From Pseudovibrio sp. M1P-2-3 (lineage in GTDB: Bacteria; Pseudomonadota; Alphaproteobacteria; Rhizobiales; Stappiaceae), in assembly GCF_031501865.1 (NCBI RefSeq), contig NZ_JARRCW010000001.1, forward strand, positions 1,618,501 to 1,682,500: a stretch of DNA of 64,000 nucleotides. Direction: 5' to 3'. Of the stretch, positions 1 through 9,300 are shown in pieces (within the stretch, counting starts at the first letter, position 1; the number at the start of each line of letters is the position of its first letter). The position numbers and the translations under genes are program-made. The notes beneath the pieces were generated by a model, which had not been told where the DNA came from, made no database searches, and saw only the letters and a list, made by a program, of their open reading frames with translations.

Positions 1-586
1 CATCGTCACCAAAAGCCGCCATGGCTTCTGAACGTGCGGTGGAGAATGCGGTTTCCAGCTCGTCCGGTGTTTTGGCTACCTTCATACCACGGCCACCACC
101 ACCTGCGGCAGCTTTCAGGAGAACAGGGTATCCAATTTCATTGGCAATAGCATGAATATCATCGTCCGGTGTCACTCCGCCGTCCGAACCGGGAACCACT
201 GGAATACCAAGCTCTTTGGCTGTGATTTTCGCCATGATCTTATCGCCCATAATCCGTATATGGTCGGAAGTTGGGCCGATAAAGGTAATGCCGTGGGCTT
301 CAAGGATCTCCGCAAAACGGGCATTTTCGGAAAGGAAGCCATAACCGGGGTGCACTGCATCTGCACCTGTGATTTCACAGGCAGCAAGGATCTGCGGGAT
401 ATTCAGATAACTGTCTCTGGCAACGGGCGGACCGATACAGACACTTTCGTCGGCAAGCCGCACATGCATCGCATCCTGATCGGCTGTGGAGTGCACAGCA
501 ACAGTCAAAATGCCCAGCTCTTTACAAGCTCGCTGGATACGAAGTGCGATCTCGCCGCGGTTTGCGATGAGGATCTTTGAAAACAT
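1..586 (-). CDS. accC: Biotin carboxylase subunit of acetyl-CoA carboxylase (partial, C-terminus beyond window)
   Basis: Read on the minus strand from an ATG at 586, the frame stays open to the window edge and gives the first 195 residues of a biotin carboxylase (usual length about 450). Visible signatures are IANRGEIA near the N-terminus, [10 protein letters not shown] around residue 85, and the ATP-grasp glycine-rich loop [10 protein letters not shown] near residue 165. The enzyme carboxylates the biotin carried by AccB using ATP and bicarbonate, the first half-reaction of malonyl-CoA synthesis. It starts 13 bases after the accB stop, so the two form an operon. The rest of the gene lies to the left of position 1. 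Confidence 0.96.
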   Translation of the reverse strand, partial: MFSKILIANRGEIALRIQRACKELGILTVAVHSTADQDAMHVRLADESVCIGPPVARDSYLNIPQILAACEITGADAVHPGYGFLSENARFAEILEAHGITFIGPTSDHIRIMGDKIMAKITAKELGIPVVPGSDGGVTPDDDIHAIANEIGYPVLLKAAAGGGGRGMKVAKTPDELETAFSTARSEAMAAFGDD

Positions 587-599
587 CGGAGTCCGTCCG

Positions 600-1064
600 T
601 TATTCGATGATGACAAGAGGTTCGCCAAATTCTACAGGTTGACCATCCGTGACGAGAACCGCAGTGATGCGACCGGACTTTGGTGCCGGGATCTGGTTCA
701 TGGTTTTCATCGCTTCAATGATGATCAAGGTGTCGCCTTCGCGAACGTTTGCACCAACCTCAACAAAAGCACGGGCACCAGGCTCTGGCGCAAGGTAAGC
801 AGTACCAACCATTGGAGATGGGACGGCACCAGGGTGGTTGGCTGGGTCTGCTGACACCGCAACCTCAACTGGAGCTGGGGCGGAAACTGCTGCTGGAGCA
901 ACGGCTGCTGGTGCAACTATTGTTTGGGCTCCGTTTGCTGCCTGACGTGCGACGCGAACGCGGAAGTCATTTTGCTCAAGTTCAATTTCTGTAAGATTCG
1001 TTTCATCCAGAAGGGTCGCGAGCTGACGGATCAGATCCTGGTCAAACTTTTTTGGTTTCGTCAT
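600..1064 (-). CDS. accB: Biotin carboxyl carrier protein of acetyl-CoA carboxylase
   Basis: This 154-residue protein has the BCCP layout: a short helical N-terminus, an Ala/Pro-rich linker (about 42-75) and a C-terminal biotinyl domain with the biotinylation site EAMKTMN, the modified lysine being K120. It carries carboxyl-biotin between AccC and the carboxyltransferase in fatty-acid synthesis. It is co-transcribed with accC, 13 bases downstream. The ligase that would biotinylate it, BirA, is encoded at 58244-59011. In many related genomes aroQ precedes accB; no aroQ reading frame is seen in the 505 bases upstream. Confidence 0.96.
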   Translation of the reverse strand: MTKPKKFDQDLIRQLATLLDETNLTEIELEQNDFRVRVARQAANGAQTIVAPAAVAPAAVSAPAPVEVAVSADPANHPGAVPSPMVGTAYLAPEPGARAFVEVGANVREGDTLIIIEAMKTMNQIPAPKSGRITAVLVTDGQPVEFGEPLVIIE

Positions 1065-1569
1065 CGTTTAATCGTCCAGTTTGTGTTGCTCAGGCAACGG
1101 AAGCCAGAGTCACCATCAAATAAAGTGTCCGCCTACAATGAAGTCAGTATGCAGACGAGTGTTATTTTTCTCTAGTGCCCGAAGGATGTTAAGCCCATAG
1201 TTGCACCAGTGTTCTTTTTGCCAAGGACCTGAGAAGTAGGTCTATGGTCTCAATTGCATTTTGAGCCCGAAGGCTCAAATTAGCCCTGCTATCCAAAGGC
1301 TCACACTCATTTGAAGTGGATCTCTTTGGAGCGCTCCTTAGCCTGCAAAAACTCAAGGTTCATAAGTGCCAAATTATTGGCAGACCAGCAGTTCCCAGGA
1401 AAATCAAGAAATTTCCTACTTTTAAATGAACTCCCCTAGAACTACGAGTTGTCAGCAGTTGGAACCTTATAAATTCAGAGCGGATTAAGGAAAAGACCCA
1501 AACCCGCTTCTAAACGCAGAACTTAAAGTTTTTCGCCGGATAATTTGCCCTTTTTGTTACTTGGGCACC
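1065..1569. other. Intergenic stretch without a recognisable gene
   Basis: These 505 bases separate accB from the upstream dsbA-like gene, both on the minus strand. I found no AroQ-like motif on either strand and no convincing ORF. The one structured element is the hairpin at 1260-1279. An accB promoter should lie here, but I cannot point to it. Confidence 0.5.
1260..1279 (-). terminator. UUCG-capped hairpin downstream of the dsbA-like gene
   Basis: An 8-bp perfect inverted repeat (TTTGAGCC / GGCTCAAA) encloses four bases. On the minus strand the loop reads C-UUCG-G, an extra-stable RNA tetraloop. No T-tract follows, so termination would be weak or Rho-assisted; it may instead be an mRNA 3'-end stabiliser or leader element of accB. 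Confidence 0.35.
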
Positions 1570-2313
1570 TTATTGACGTTCAGCTTCAATTTTCTTCTTC
1601 AAAGTGTCGTACCCAACTGCGCCCACAACAACTTCATCTCCAATTGCGTAGGAGGGGGTGCCGGTGAGGCCAAGAGTACCTGCAATACTGTAGACTTCCT
1701 GAAGTGTAGCCTGTGCAACGCCTGCGTCGATTGCCTCTTGAAGTCGAACTGTATCCACGCCAATTGACTTTGCTGTATCCAAAGCGGACTGCTTGTTGGC
1801 ACGGCCTCTGGAGGAGAGCATGAGGCTATGGAATTCCTCATACTTCTCGGGGGCGATCTGGTTCAGGGCAATGGCAACTGTCGCAGCCTCCACGGAAGGT
1901 TGTCCCAAAACAGGAAACTCCTTCAGAACGACGCGGAGATTTTTATCCTCTTCAATCAAACGGAATGTATCGCCAAGAGCACGTTTACAGTAACCGCAAT
2001 TGTAATCGAAGAACTCGACAAGGGTTACATCCCCATCAGGGTTCCCAAGAGTGACTTGGTTTTCGGAATTGAACAGAAGCTCTGAGACTTGGGACATTGC
2101 CGTTTTACGGGCCTGTTCTTCCTGCGCGACACGCTGCTCCTCCAAAACAGTCAAGGCTTCAGCAATGACCTGCGGGTTCTCCAGAAGGTACTCGCGTACG
2201 ATCTTTTCTACGGCCTCTTTGTCGGGGGCAGTTTCTGCAGCGCCCGCCGAAATCGACGGGAGCAAAAGCATAACTGCACAGCCGGAGAGTACATTGCGAA
2301 CGTGCTTATTCAT
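1570..2313 (-). CDS. ScsC/Com1-type DsbA-family thiol:disulfide oxidoreductase
   Basis: A 247-residue exported thioredoxin-fold protein. The first ~26 residues look like a signal peptide ending near SAGAAE. Residues ~30-80 form a charged helical segment like the oligomerisation stalk of ScsC/Com1 proteins, and the catalytic motif is C106-GY-C109 in DYNCGYCK. The cis-proline loop is GTPS near residue 215. It likely forms or isomerises disulfides in periplasmic proteins. It follows the M48 protease gene by 45 bases on the same strand, which suggests a periplasmic quality-control pair. The exact role (oxidase or isomerase) cannot be read from sequence. Confidence 0.9.
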   Translation of the reverse strand: MNKHVRNVLSGCAVMLLLPSISAGAAETAPDKEAVEKIVREYLLENPQVIAEALTVLEEQRVAQEEQARKTAMSQVSELLFNSENQVTLGNPDGDVTLVEFFDYNCGYCKRALGDTFRLIEEDKNLRVVLKEFPVLGQPSVEAATVAIALNQIAPEKYEEFHSLMLSSRGRANKQSALDTAKSIGVDTVRLQEAIDAGVAQATLQEVYSIAGTLGLTGTPSYAIGDEVVVGAVGYDTLKKKIEAERQ

Positions 2314-2324
2314 TCTATCTCCAT

Positions 2325-2340
2325 AGTGCCAATTGGCACT
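2325..2340. promoter_or_regulatory. 16-bp perfect palindrome just upstream of the dsbA-like gene
   Basis: AGTGCCAATTGGCACT is a perfect 16-base palindrome lying 12 bases upstream of the dsbA-like start and inside the 45-base gap after the M48 protease stop. Such symmetry suits a dimeric regulator site. In RNA it could fold into a 6-bp stem that modulates translation of the downstream gene. Confidence 0.45.
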
Positions 2341-2358
2341 GTTTACCTCATATCAAAG

Positions 2359-3828
2359 CTAGCGCAAAGCCCTGTTGACTTTATAAGATAGGATGTCATC
2401 GGCCTGTTGCCATGAAATGGAGCCGGTTTTCATCTTCTTTTTTGCTCTAGCCGCATATTGTTGGGCACTTCTCAGGTTTCCTCTGGCAAGCAGGCTTTTG
2501 GCAGTCGAAAGATCTGCCATAGCGGTATCGCCTGTGCGCCCGTACGCAATGGCCAGTTGGGTGTAACCAATGTGGGAGTTCGGATCACGCCTGAGAGCGG
2601 TTGTCAGTATTCTCTTGGCCTCCGGCAGATACTGCGGGTTCTCAGAGGCAACGAGAGCAAAGCCAAGCCAAATTTCCAGCTGCGGGTTGCGCGGCATGTA
2701 AGACAGGGCTTTTTTGAATGGTGCAATGGCGGCAGCCGGATTTCCACCTTCAAGAAGAGCCTGCCCCTTCAATTCATAGAAATACGGATTGTTGGGCTGC
2801 TGCGCTATGAGTTTGTCAATGGCTCTTGCTGCCTTCTTGCCACTGGAAGATTTCATGGTGGCAACCGCGCGCGCGTATTGGGCGGGGAGCGATTTGTTGG
2901 AGCGGGGGTAGAGCCGGTAAGTCGATTTTGGATGGGATGTGAACGCGGCAAGCTTTGCCCGCACCATATCGTGGCGCTGCTGGAGCTGTGAGGGAACCTT
3001 CTTGTTGAAGTGACGGCTTTTCTTTGCTTTCACCTGAAGGGCGTTGAAGCGATCACGCGGCATCGGGTGACTGATAGCATAAGGGTCCGCATAACGTGCG
3101 GAAAATAAAGCAGCGTCTGCCATTCTCTCAAAGGAGGTCAGCATTCCTTTTGGCGAGGTACCTGTGCGTTCCAGATATTTGAGAGCAGCTTGGTCGGCAG
3201 CAGATTCTTCCGAGCGCTTATAGGCCAGAAATGTTCTTTGTGCGAGGCTCCCACCTCCCATAGCGGCGGCAGCGCCGCCTTGTGCAACAGCACTGCTTCC
3301 TGCCGAAACACCTGCAGCCGCGGCGCCAGCACCCAAGATCATACCGATTACTGAAATGACGCGGGCATTTGCCGCCGCCTGACGCATGCGAACGAGATGG
3401 TTACCCGTGATATGGCCGGTTTCGTGAGCGATGACGCCGATAACTTCCTCTGGGGTCTTGGCGGTCATGACCACGCCGACGTTGATGAACATTCTCCGGC
3501 TGTCCGGGACAAAGGCGTTGTAGCTCTTGTCGTTAACGAGGATGATCTCAACTTGGTTGGCGGGCAGGCCAGCGGCTCTAAAAACTGGGCGGGCGTAGTC
3601 TCTCAGCAGGTTTTCCGTCTCCGCATCGCGTACCAGCGGCACTTTGGACTGCGCCTGTGCGCTAGAGAGCGGTAGCCCTGAAAAAAGGAGAGAGAGCGCC
3701 GTTACAGATGCGACTGAACTTCGGGCCAGTTTGGGCACCAAGTCTTTTACCGAGTAATTGAATCGAAATGTTGAGCAGATAGATTTCAGCAAAACACGCC
3801 CCCCTGTATAGCCCTCTGGCATAACCAA
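2359..3828 (-). CDS. M48-family zinc metalloprotease with TPR tail (BepA/YfgC-like)
   Basis: The 489-residue reading frame has the zinc site HETGH (H135, E136, H139) and a downstream SEESAAD glutamate ligand. Gly/Ala-rich hydrophobic segments surround ~155-190, and the C-terminal half (~320-470) is built of TPR-like helices. This is the BepA layout: a periplasmic chaperone-protease that clears stalled outer-membrane proteins. The first start is a TTG with an ATG two codons later. A GTG at 3738 would place the hydrophobic signal peptide (ending SSAQA) at the N-terminus and may be the true start. It precedes the dsbA-like gene and probably shares its transcript. Confidence 0.9.
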   Translation of the reverse strand: MVMPEGYTGGRVLLKSICSTFRFNYSVKDLVPKLARSSVASVTALSLLFSGLPLSSAQAQSKVPLVRDAETENLLRDYARPVFRAAGLPANQVEIILVNDKSYNAFVPDSRRMFINVGVVMTAKTPEEVIGVIAHETGHITGNHLVRMRQAAANARVISVIGMILGAGAAAAGVSAGSSAVAQGGAAAAMGGGSLAQRTFLAYKRSEESAADQAALKYLERTGTSPKGMLTSFERMADAALFSARYADPYAISHPMPRDRFNALQVKAKKSRHFNKKVPSQLQQRHDMVRAKLAAFTSHPKSTYRLYPRSNKSLPAQYARAVATMKSSSGKKAARAIDKLIAQQPNNPYFYELKGQALLEGGNPAAAIAPFKKALSYMPRNPQLEIWLGFALVASENPQYLPEAKRILTTALRRDPNSHIGYTQLAIAYGRTGDTAMADLSTAKSLLARGNLRSAQQYAARAKKKMKTGSISWQQADDILSYKVNRALR

Positions 3829-4070
3829 ACGTTTTAGTTGTTTACACCATATCCCTTCAATGAAGGCTTAACCATCCGAGCAAGGCTGAATTGGGGCAGT
3901 GGGGGGGAGGTTTTTAATGTGCTGTGAAAAACTAGAATAAGCAAGCAAATACAAATGCTTAAATTCATGTTTTGGAGTGACTTATAAAAGAGGCCAAGCC
4001 CAATGTGGCTTTGAAATGCTGCGAATCAAATGAGTGAGGGCACTTTTTAAAAATTTTAGGCAAAGAAAAA

Positions 4071-4088
4071 GGGCGGCTTTCGCCGCCC
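4071..4088 (-). terminator. Intrinsic terminator of rne
   Basis: A 7-bp GGGCGGC/GCCGCCC stem with a four-base loop lies 11 bases past the rne stop. On the minus strand it is followed by TTTTTCTTT, a good U-tract. Confidence 0.85.
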
Positions 4089-4098
4089 TCGTGTTTTT

Positions 4099-7086
4099 TT
4101 AGAAGAAAGACCTTCGCTGCCACCAGCCGCTTTTGGGCTGGTTACCGGATTTTTCCGGAGTGCCTGCAGGCTTTGGTGCAACCTTTTCACTGGTGACCAC
4201 TGGAGCAGCTTTTTGTGGCGCCGGGGCCACCTGCTTGGGCTCTGGTGCCGGTTTCGCTGTTTCGGTTTTAACTTCTTTTACAGGTACGCTTTGTGTGCTG
4301 GACGCTGGCGCACCTTCAGCTTTTGCCGGAGTTGTCTCGCGAGGTTGCCGTGGCCGTGAAGACGTTGGGCGTCTGCGGGGGCGCGGCGTTCTTGGCTTGG
4401 GCGCAGCTGCTTCTTCACTTGCCTGAGGAGAAGAGACATCTGATGCCGGTGCAGCCTCAGCTGCAGGCGCGGCTTCTGGTGCAGGAGCGGATTCTGTGAT
4501 TTCAGAATCTTGCGCGGCACTTTCAGCGGCTCTCGCAGGGGCTCTGCGTGGGCGCCTTCTAGGGCGTGGACGACGTCTGTCCTCCTGTTTAGCTTCAGCC
4601 TGTTCACCCGCCTCAGCAGATGCTTCAGACGCTTCGGCTTCAGCACTTGCAGAAGTCACCGCTTCTGTGCTTTGCGTTTGCTCTTGAGGAGTTGACGCTT
4701 GCTCGGGAGCCGGGCTTACTTCTTTTGTCTCACCTTCGGAGCTTACAGGGGCTGTTTCGCCTTCAGAGGCAGACTCTTGTGTTGCTTCTGCTTCATCTTG
4801 AGAAGGTTTGCGAGAACGGCGGCCACCACGTCTTCCGCGCCGTCTGCGACGACGGTAGTCGCTGTCTTCATCATCTGAACTTTGTTCCTCGCTAGAGGCG
4901 TCTTCGCCAGCGTTTTCAGCTGCTTCGTCTGTCTGCTCACCTTCTGCTGCCAGAGCAGGGGCGTCTTCGTCAGTTTCTTCACCTTGCTGTGTATCTGAGA
5001 TGTCCTCTTCGGAAGATGCAGGGCTGCCACGACGGCGACGGCGACGGCGACGGCGACGTTCAGTTGGCTTCTGCTCTTCTTCTGTAGAATCTTCAGTTTC
5101 GTTCTCTTCTTCGCCCTCACTCTCTTCCTCTGGAATGAGCAGGGTGTCAGGTTGAACAGAAGCTTTGTCTTCTGCAGGAAGGTGAACAGGAGTTGCCAGC
5201 TCACCACGTTCCAGCGTGAAGTGCTGACCGCTGACGCTGTCATCTGCTGCAAGAGTAATGCTGAGCCCGAAACGCTTTTCCAGCTCGGTGATGTGGCCAC
5301 GCTTCTGGTTCAGGATATAAAGAGCGACATCGGTCGGTGTGTTGACCGTGATGTTGTGTGTTGCGCCGCGCAGCAGCTGGTCTTCCAGTGCACGCAAAAT
5401 GTAAAGGGCAACGGATTCAACAGAGCGGACAATGCCGGAGCCGTGACAGTGCGGGCAAGGTGAGGAAGAGCTTTCCAGAACACCTGTGCGCAATCTCTGG
5501 CGAGACATTTCCAAAAGGCCGAAGTGCGAGATGCGTCCAACCTGAATGCGGGCGCGGTCTGCTTTCAAGCATTCTTTCAGTTTGCGTTCCACAGAGCGGT
5601 TGTTGCGGCTTTCTTCCATATCAATGAAATCAATAACAACAAGGCCAGCAAGGTCTCGCAGACGAAGCTGGCGGGCAATTTCTTCCGCAGCTTCCATATT
5701 GGTGGCAAGAGCCGTGTCCTCAATGTTCTGCTCTCTGGTTGACTTGCCTGAGTTCACATCAACGGAGACCAGAGCTTCTGTCTGGTTAATGACGATATAG
5801 CCGCCGGACTTCAAAGTCACTTGCGGGGAGAACATGGCATCCAGTTGAGCTTCAACACTGTAACGTGTGAAGATCGGTGTGGCATCCCGGTAAGGTTGAA
5901 CGTTTTTGGAATGGCTTGGCATCAGCATACGCATGAAGTTTTTCGCTTCACGGTAACCGATTTCACCAGACACAATAACCTGATCAATGTCTTTGTTGTA
6001 AAGGTCGCGGATAGCGCGCTTTACAAGGCTGCCTTCTTCATAGACCAAGGTTGGCGCAGCAGAATTCAAGGTTAACTCGCGTACGTTTTCCCAAAGGCGC
6101 ATGAGGTATTCAAAGTCGCGTTTGATTTCCGCTTTCGTCCGGCTGGCGCCTGCTGTGCGCAAAATAACGCCCATACCTTCAGGAACGTTCAACTCACCGG
6201 CAATCTGCTTCAGTCTCTTGCGGTCAGTTGGCTTGGTGATCTTACGGGAGATCCCGCCGCCACGGTCTGTGTTTGGCATCAAGACAGAGTAACGACCAGC
6301 CAGAGACATATAAGTGGTCAAAGCAGCGCCCTTGTTGCCACGCTCTTCCTTGACAACTTGAACAACCAACAGCTGACGACGCTTGATAACCTCTTGGATC
6401 TTATAGCGATCGCGCAGACGGCGAATGCGTGTTTCACTGCGGACCTCTGGCGCATCACCTTCTGATTTTGCGTCTCGCGAAGAGGTGTCGTCGTCCTCCC
6501 CCCCAGTTTCCGCTTCGCCGTGTGTCTGGGAAGCGGTTGCATCAAGACTAGCGGAAGAAGCAGCAGTTTTGTGCGGCTCTTCGCCTTCACTCTCTCCCTC
6601 TTCAGGGTCAGGGACAATCTCTTCTACTGCATGCTCTTCAAAGGGTGCGTCCAAACTTGCCAAGAGTGCAGCATCCAGCTCCTCAGCATTTTCGTCGTCA
6701 TCCTCAGAGTTTTCAGCGTTTTCAGCATCTGCAGCAGTTTTTGCTCTTTCCGCTTCTTCCCGCTCGCGGCGCTCGCGCTCTTTTTGGTTGGCTTCAGCCT
6801 CAGCAGCAAGCTGGCGCTCCAGCTCCTCACGGTCGGCTTTTGGGAGTTGATAGTAATCGGGATGGATTTCGCTGAATGCGAGAAAGCCGTGGCGGTTACC
6901 ACCGTATTCAACAAAAGCCGCCTGAAGGGAAGGTTCAACCCTTGTTACTCTGGCTAGATATATATTTCCACGAAGCTGCCTGCGGTTGGCAGCTTCAAAG
7001 TCGAATTCCTCAACCCGATTCCCACGAACGACCGTAACCCGGGTCTCTTCCGGGTGGGCCGCGTCTATCAGCATCTTGTTTGCCAT
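4099..7086 (-). CDS. rne: Ribonuclease E
   Basis: A 995-residue endoribonuclease of the RNase E/G family that initiates mRNA decay and rRNA/tRNA processing and scaffolds a degradosome. The start is the ATG at 7086 (MANKMLIDA, the family start) with GAGG upstream; the frame also opens at a TTG 18 bases earlier. The S1 domain is interrupted by a long Glu/Asp/Ala-rich insertion (~100-230), typical of alphaproteobacteria. The catalytic core shows SVDVNSGK and VIDFIDME, and the zinc-link motif is CPHCHGSG. The last ~350 residues are disordered with Arg-rich blocks (RRRRRRRRRRG, RRRRRRGRRGG) and Pro/Ala repeats, expected to bind RNA and partners. A long 5' region (7087-7835) fits autoregulation, as known in E. 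coli. Confidence 0.97.
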   Translation of the reverse strand: MANKMLIDAAHPEETRVTVVRGNRVEEFDFEAANRRQLRGNIYLARVTRVEPSLQAAFVEYGGNRHGFLAFSEIHPDYYQLPKADREELERQLAAEAEANQKERERREREEAERAKTAADAENAENSEDDDENAEELDAALLASLDAPFEEHAVEEIVPDPEEGESEGEEPHKTAASSASLDATASQTHGEAETGGEDDDTSSRDAKSEGDAPEVRSETRIRRLRDRYKIQEVIKRRQLLVVQVVKEERGNKGAALTTYMSLAGRYSVLMPNTDRGGGISRKITKPTDRKRLKQIAGELNVPEGMGVILRTAGASRTKAEIKRDFEYLMRLWENVRELTLNSAAPTLVYEEGSLVKRAIRDLYNKDIDQVIVSGEIGYREAKNFMRMLMPSHSKNVQPYRDATPIFTRYSVEAQLDAMFSPQVTLKSGGYIVINQTEALVSVDVNSGKSTREQNIEDTALATNMEAAEEIARQLRLRDLAGLVVIDFIDMEESRNNRSVERKLKECLKADRARIQVGRISHFGLLEMSRQRLRTGVLESSSSPCPHCHGSGIVRSVESVALYILRALEDQLLRGATHNITVNTPTDVALYILNQKRGHITELEKRFGLSITLAADDSVSGQHFTLERGELATPVHLPAEDKASVQPDTLLIPEEESEGEEENETEDSTEEEQKPTERRRRRRRRRRGSPASSEEDISDTQQGEETDEDAPALAAEGEQTDEAAENAGEDASSEEQSSDDEDSDYRRRRRRGRRGGRRSRKPSQDEAEATQESASEGETAPVSSEGETKEVSPAPEQASTPQEQTQSTEAVTSASAEAEASEASAEAGEQAEAKQEDRRRPRPRRRPRRAPARAAESAAQDSEITESAPAPEAAPAAEAAPASDVSSPQASEEAAAPKPRTPRPRRRPTSSRPRQPRETTPAKAEGAPASSTQSVPVKEVKTETAKPAPEPKQVAPAPQKAAPVVTSEKVAPKPAGTPEKSGNQPKSGWWQRRSFF
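5030..5060. repeat. GGCGAC-type simple repeat inside rne
   Basis: A run of (GACGGC) hexamers encodes the poly-arginine block of the RNase E C-terminal tail on the minus strand. It is a slippage-prone microsatellite-like tract in frame, so length changes by six bases would alter the arginine count by two. Confidence 0.7.
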
Positions 7087-7835
7087 GTAGTACGATCCTC
7101 GCAATCAGCCTTCCAGAACGGCGCAGGACGTCCTGTTTCGTCAACGTTCCGGCGGCGATTGCATTGTTTTTGAAGTGTAATATTGCGAAAGAGCAGAGGT
7201 GACGCGCGGCCATGCCAGCGTAATCCGCAAAAATTCCGCGGTTACTGCCGATTGAGCCTATTCCATTTAACAATGCGCGTTTCTTAAACAAACCTTCTGC
7301 CTTTATGTGACCACCATCAACCTTCTGGTTGACGGGCAAACAGCAATCTAAGTGCTGCAAAACTCATTGGTTCGGCGGCGGGGAGCCGGTCAATAACTGG
7401 GACCTGAAAGCTAAACCCGGCCAAACCTTAATCTACAAGTTTTCACGGGCAAAAACCGTCCGTGAACTTTATAGTTCATCTTTGTCTTCATACGCTTAAC
7501 ATTCTGCTGGAGATGCCTCTAATAAATAGACCTGAGACAGGACCGCAAAAAGATTCGCGTTATTTCGGGCTCAAAAGCCCACCCCTGTATTTGCAAATAC
7601 ACCCAGAATTCTTGGCGAAATGCTCAGTTTAAGGGAGCGGCTGGGAGTGCATAATGCGTTCACAGCCAGAAACTTATAGTTTTCTTTTACGATTAGAATT
7701 CAGATTTAGCAAGCTTATGGAAATCTATTCCCACTGTGGTTCACAGTCCGTTTCCCAGTGCTAATGAGAGCTTAAAGTTCTCGAAGGTTTTTGCTATGGT
7801 CTGGCAGATTGCCGAAAACATCGTAAAACGGGCTT
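7087..7835. promoter_or_regulatory. Long divergent intergenic region between rne and amiC
   Basis: About 750 bases hold the promoters of divergent rne and amiC. I see no real gene. Visible elements are a GGGCT-CAAA-AGCCC hairpin at 7567-7580 and, six bases later, the perfect 14-base palindrome GTATTTGCAAATAC at 7587-7600. By analogy with gammaproteobacterial rne, a structured leader that RNase E itself cuts is likely but not proven here. Confidence 0.5.
7587..7600. promoter_or_regulatory. Perfect 14-bp palindrome in the rne/amiC intergenic region
   Basis: GTATTTGCAAATAC is perfectly self-complementary. It sits about 500 bases from rne and 235 bases from amiC, where an operator for either promoter is plausible. 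No assigned regulator. Confidence 0.35.
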
Positions 7836-9104
7836 ATGATACAGCATTGGAAGTTTCAAAAACTGCATTCAGCGGTAACACAGTATATTGCGCTTACGCT
7901 GCTTACCCTCCTGCTTGCTCAAGCTGGCTGGGCAAAATCCAGCTTTGCTGCGGGTCAGGACGTGTTGGAAGTCACCTCCGGCACTGTGAAAATGGAAGGG
8001 GAGCGTACACGCTTTACTATGGAAACAAATGGGGATGTGAACTACCGCGTCTCCTTTCTGGCAAACCCCTACAGAATTATTGTTGACCTACCGGAGCTGC
8101 GTTTTCAGGTTGATCCTGACCGCTCCACCAAGGGGGAGGGGCTGATCGATTCCTGGCGTTATGGTCAGATTTCCAAAGGAAAATCGCGTATTGTTCTGGA
8201 TTTGAATCATCCGGCGATTGTGGAAAAACTATCTTTTCTACCTGAGCAGGAGGGGCGCTCCGCCAGGTTGGTGATGGAACTGCTGGATACATCCCATGAT
8301 CTTTTTGTGGATCAAAGCCCTTTGAGCGGTATTCGGGTTCCGGTTCCAGTCGCCGCCGATAGGTCTGCTCAAGAGGTTCCAAAGGAGCAGACAGCTGCTA
8401 ACCGCCCGGTTATTGTTATTGATCCGGGCCACGGTGGAATCGACGCAGGAGCGACTGGCATTAAGGGGACGCTGGAAAAGGACGTTGTGCTTGAATTTGC
8501 TCGGCACCTGAAGGCAAAGCTGGAAGAACAAGGTTTATTCACAGTGCATTTAACGCGGGAGGAGGATCTGTTTATTCCGTTGCGGGGGCGGCGCCAGATT
8601 GGTCATGAACTAAAGGCGGATCTTTTCATCTCGGTTCATGCTGATTCTGTGCGCTCGGGCGCGGAAATAACTCGCGGCGCTTCCGTTTATACGCTCTCAG
8701 AGCGCGCAAGTGATGCTATGGCGGCTGCTTTGGCAGATCGGGAGAACCGCTCTGATGTGCTTGCGGGCATAGACCTTTCCGAAGAACCTGCGGAAGTCTC
8801 AGACATTCTTGTTGAGCTTTCACGCAGGGAAACAAAAAACTTCTCAATTCATTTTGCAAGATTGGCTGTGGAAGAGTTGAAAAGCGCGACGCAGGTTATT
8901 AATAATCCATTGCGCGCAGCCGGTTTTCAGGTATTGCGCAGTCCGGATGTACCGTCCGTCTTGGTGGAAGTTGGCTTTTTGTCCAATCAGGAGGATGAGA
9001 AGCAGCTTGGGTCCAAGGAATGGCGTGAGCGGGCGTCAGATGCACTGGTGCAAGCTGTACTTCGTTATTTTAGAGGAAGAATTGCTTCGACCAGTGGGGA
9101 CTGA
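7836..9104 (+). CDS. amiC: N-acetylmuramoyl-L-alanine amidase with AMIN domain
   Basis: A 422-residue periplasmic amidase. A signal peptide occupies ~1-38 (ending near SSFAAG). The AMIN domain, which targets the septum and peptidoglycan, spans ~42-160, and the Amidase_3 catalytic domain spans ~190-410. Zinc-site signatures are VIDPGHGGIDAGATG, the LISVHADS-type motif (FISVHADS) and a C-terminal VEVGFLSN with the catalytic glutamate. It cuts the bond between MurNAc and the stem peptide, separating daughter cells. Its neighbour 196 bases downstream, the PBP1A gene, synthesises the same polymer, and this amiC-mrcA pairing next to rne is common in Hyphomicrobiales. Confidence 0.95.
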   Translation: MIQHWKFQKLHSAVTQYIALTLLTLLLAQAGWAKSSFAAGQDVLEVTSGTVKMEGERTRFTMETNGDVNYRVSFLANPYRIIVDLPELRFQVDPDRSTKGEGLIDSWRYGQISKGKSRIVLDLNHPAIVEKLSFLPEQEGRSARLVMELLDTSHDLFVDQSPLSGIRVPVPVAADRSAQEVPKEQTAANRPVIVIDPGHGGIDAGATGIKGTLEKDVVLEFARHLKAKLEEQGLFTVHLTREEDLFIPLRGRRQIGHELKADLFISVHADSVRSGAEITRGASVYTLSERASDAMAAALADRENRSDVLAGIDLSEEPAEVSDILVELSRRETKNFSIHFARLAVEELKSATQVINNPLRAAGFQVLRSPDVPSVLVEVGFLSNQEDEKQLGSKEWRERASDALVQAVLRYFRGRIASTSGD

Positions 9105-9300
9105 GCTGTTAAAACTATAAAGATTGCTAGGAAAGCCTCAGCATTGCCATATTGGCAAGTAAAAGAGATGTACTGGTGCATAAGCTGTCGGGCACCAAGC
9201 TGTTGCTAATCACTATGAAATGTTAGGAACGTCACCGTAGATTATGGGCGTAAATGGCGGCTTCACGTTTAAGTCTGCGGGATAGGATGAACCCGAAATT

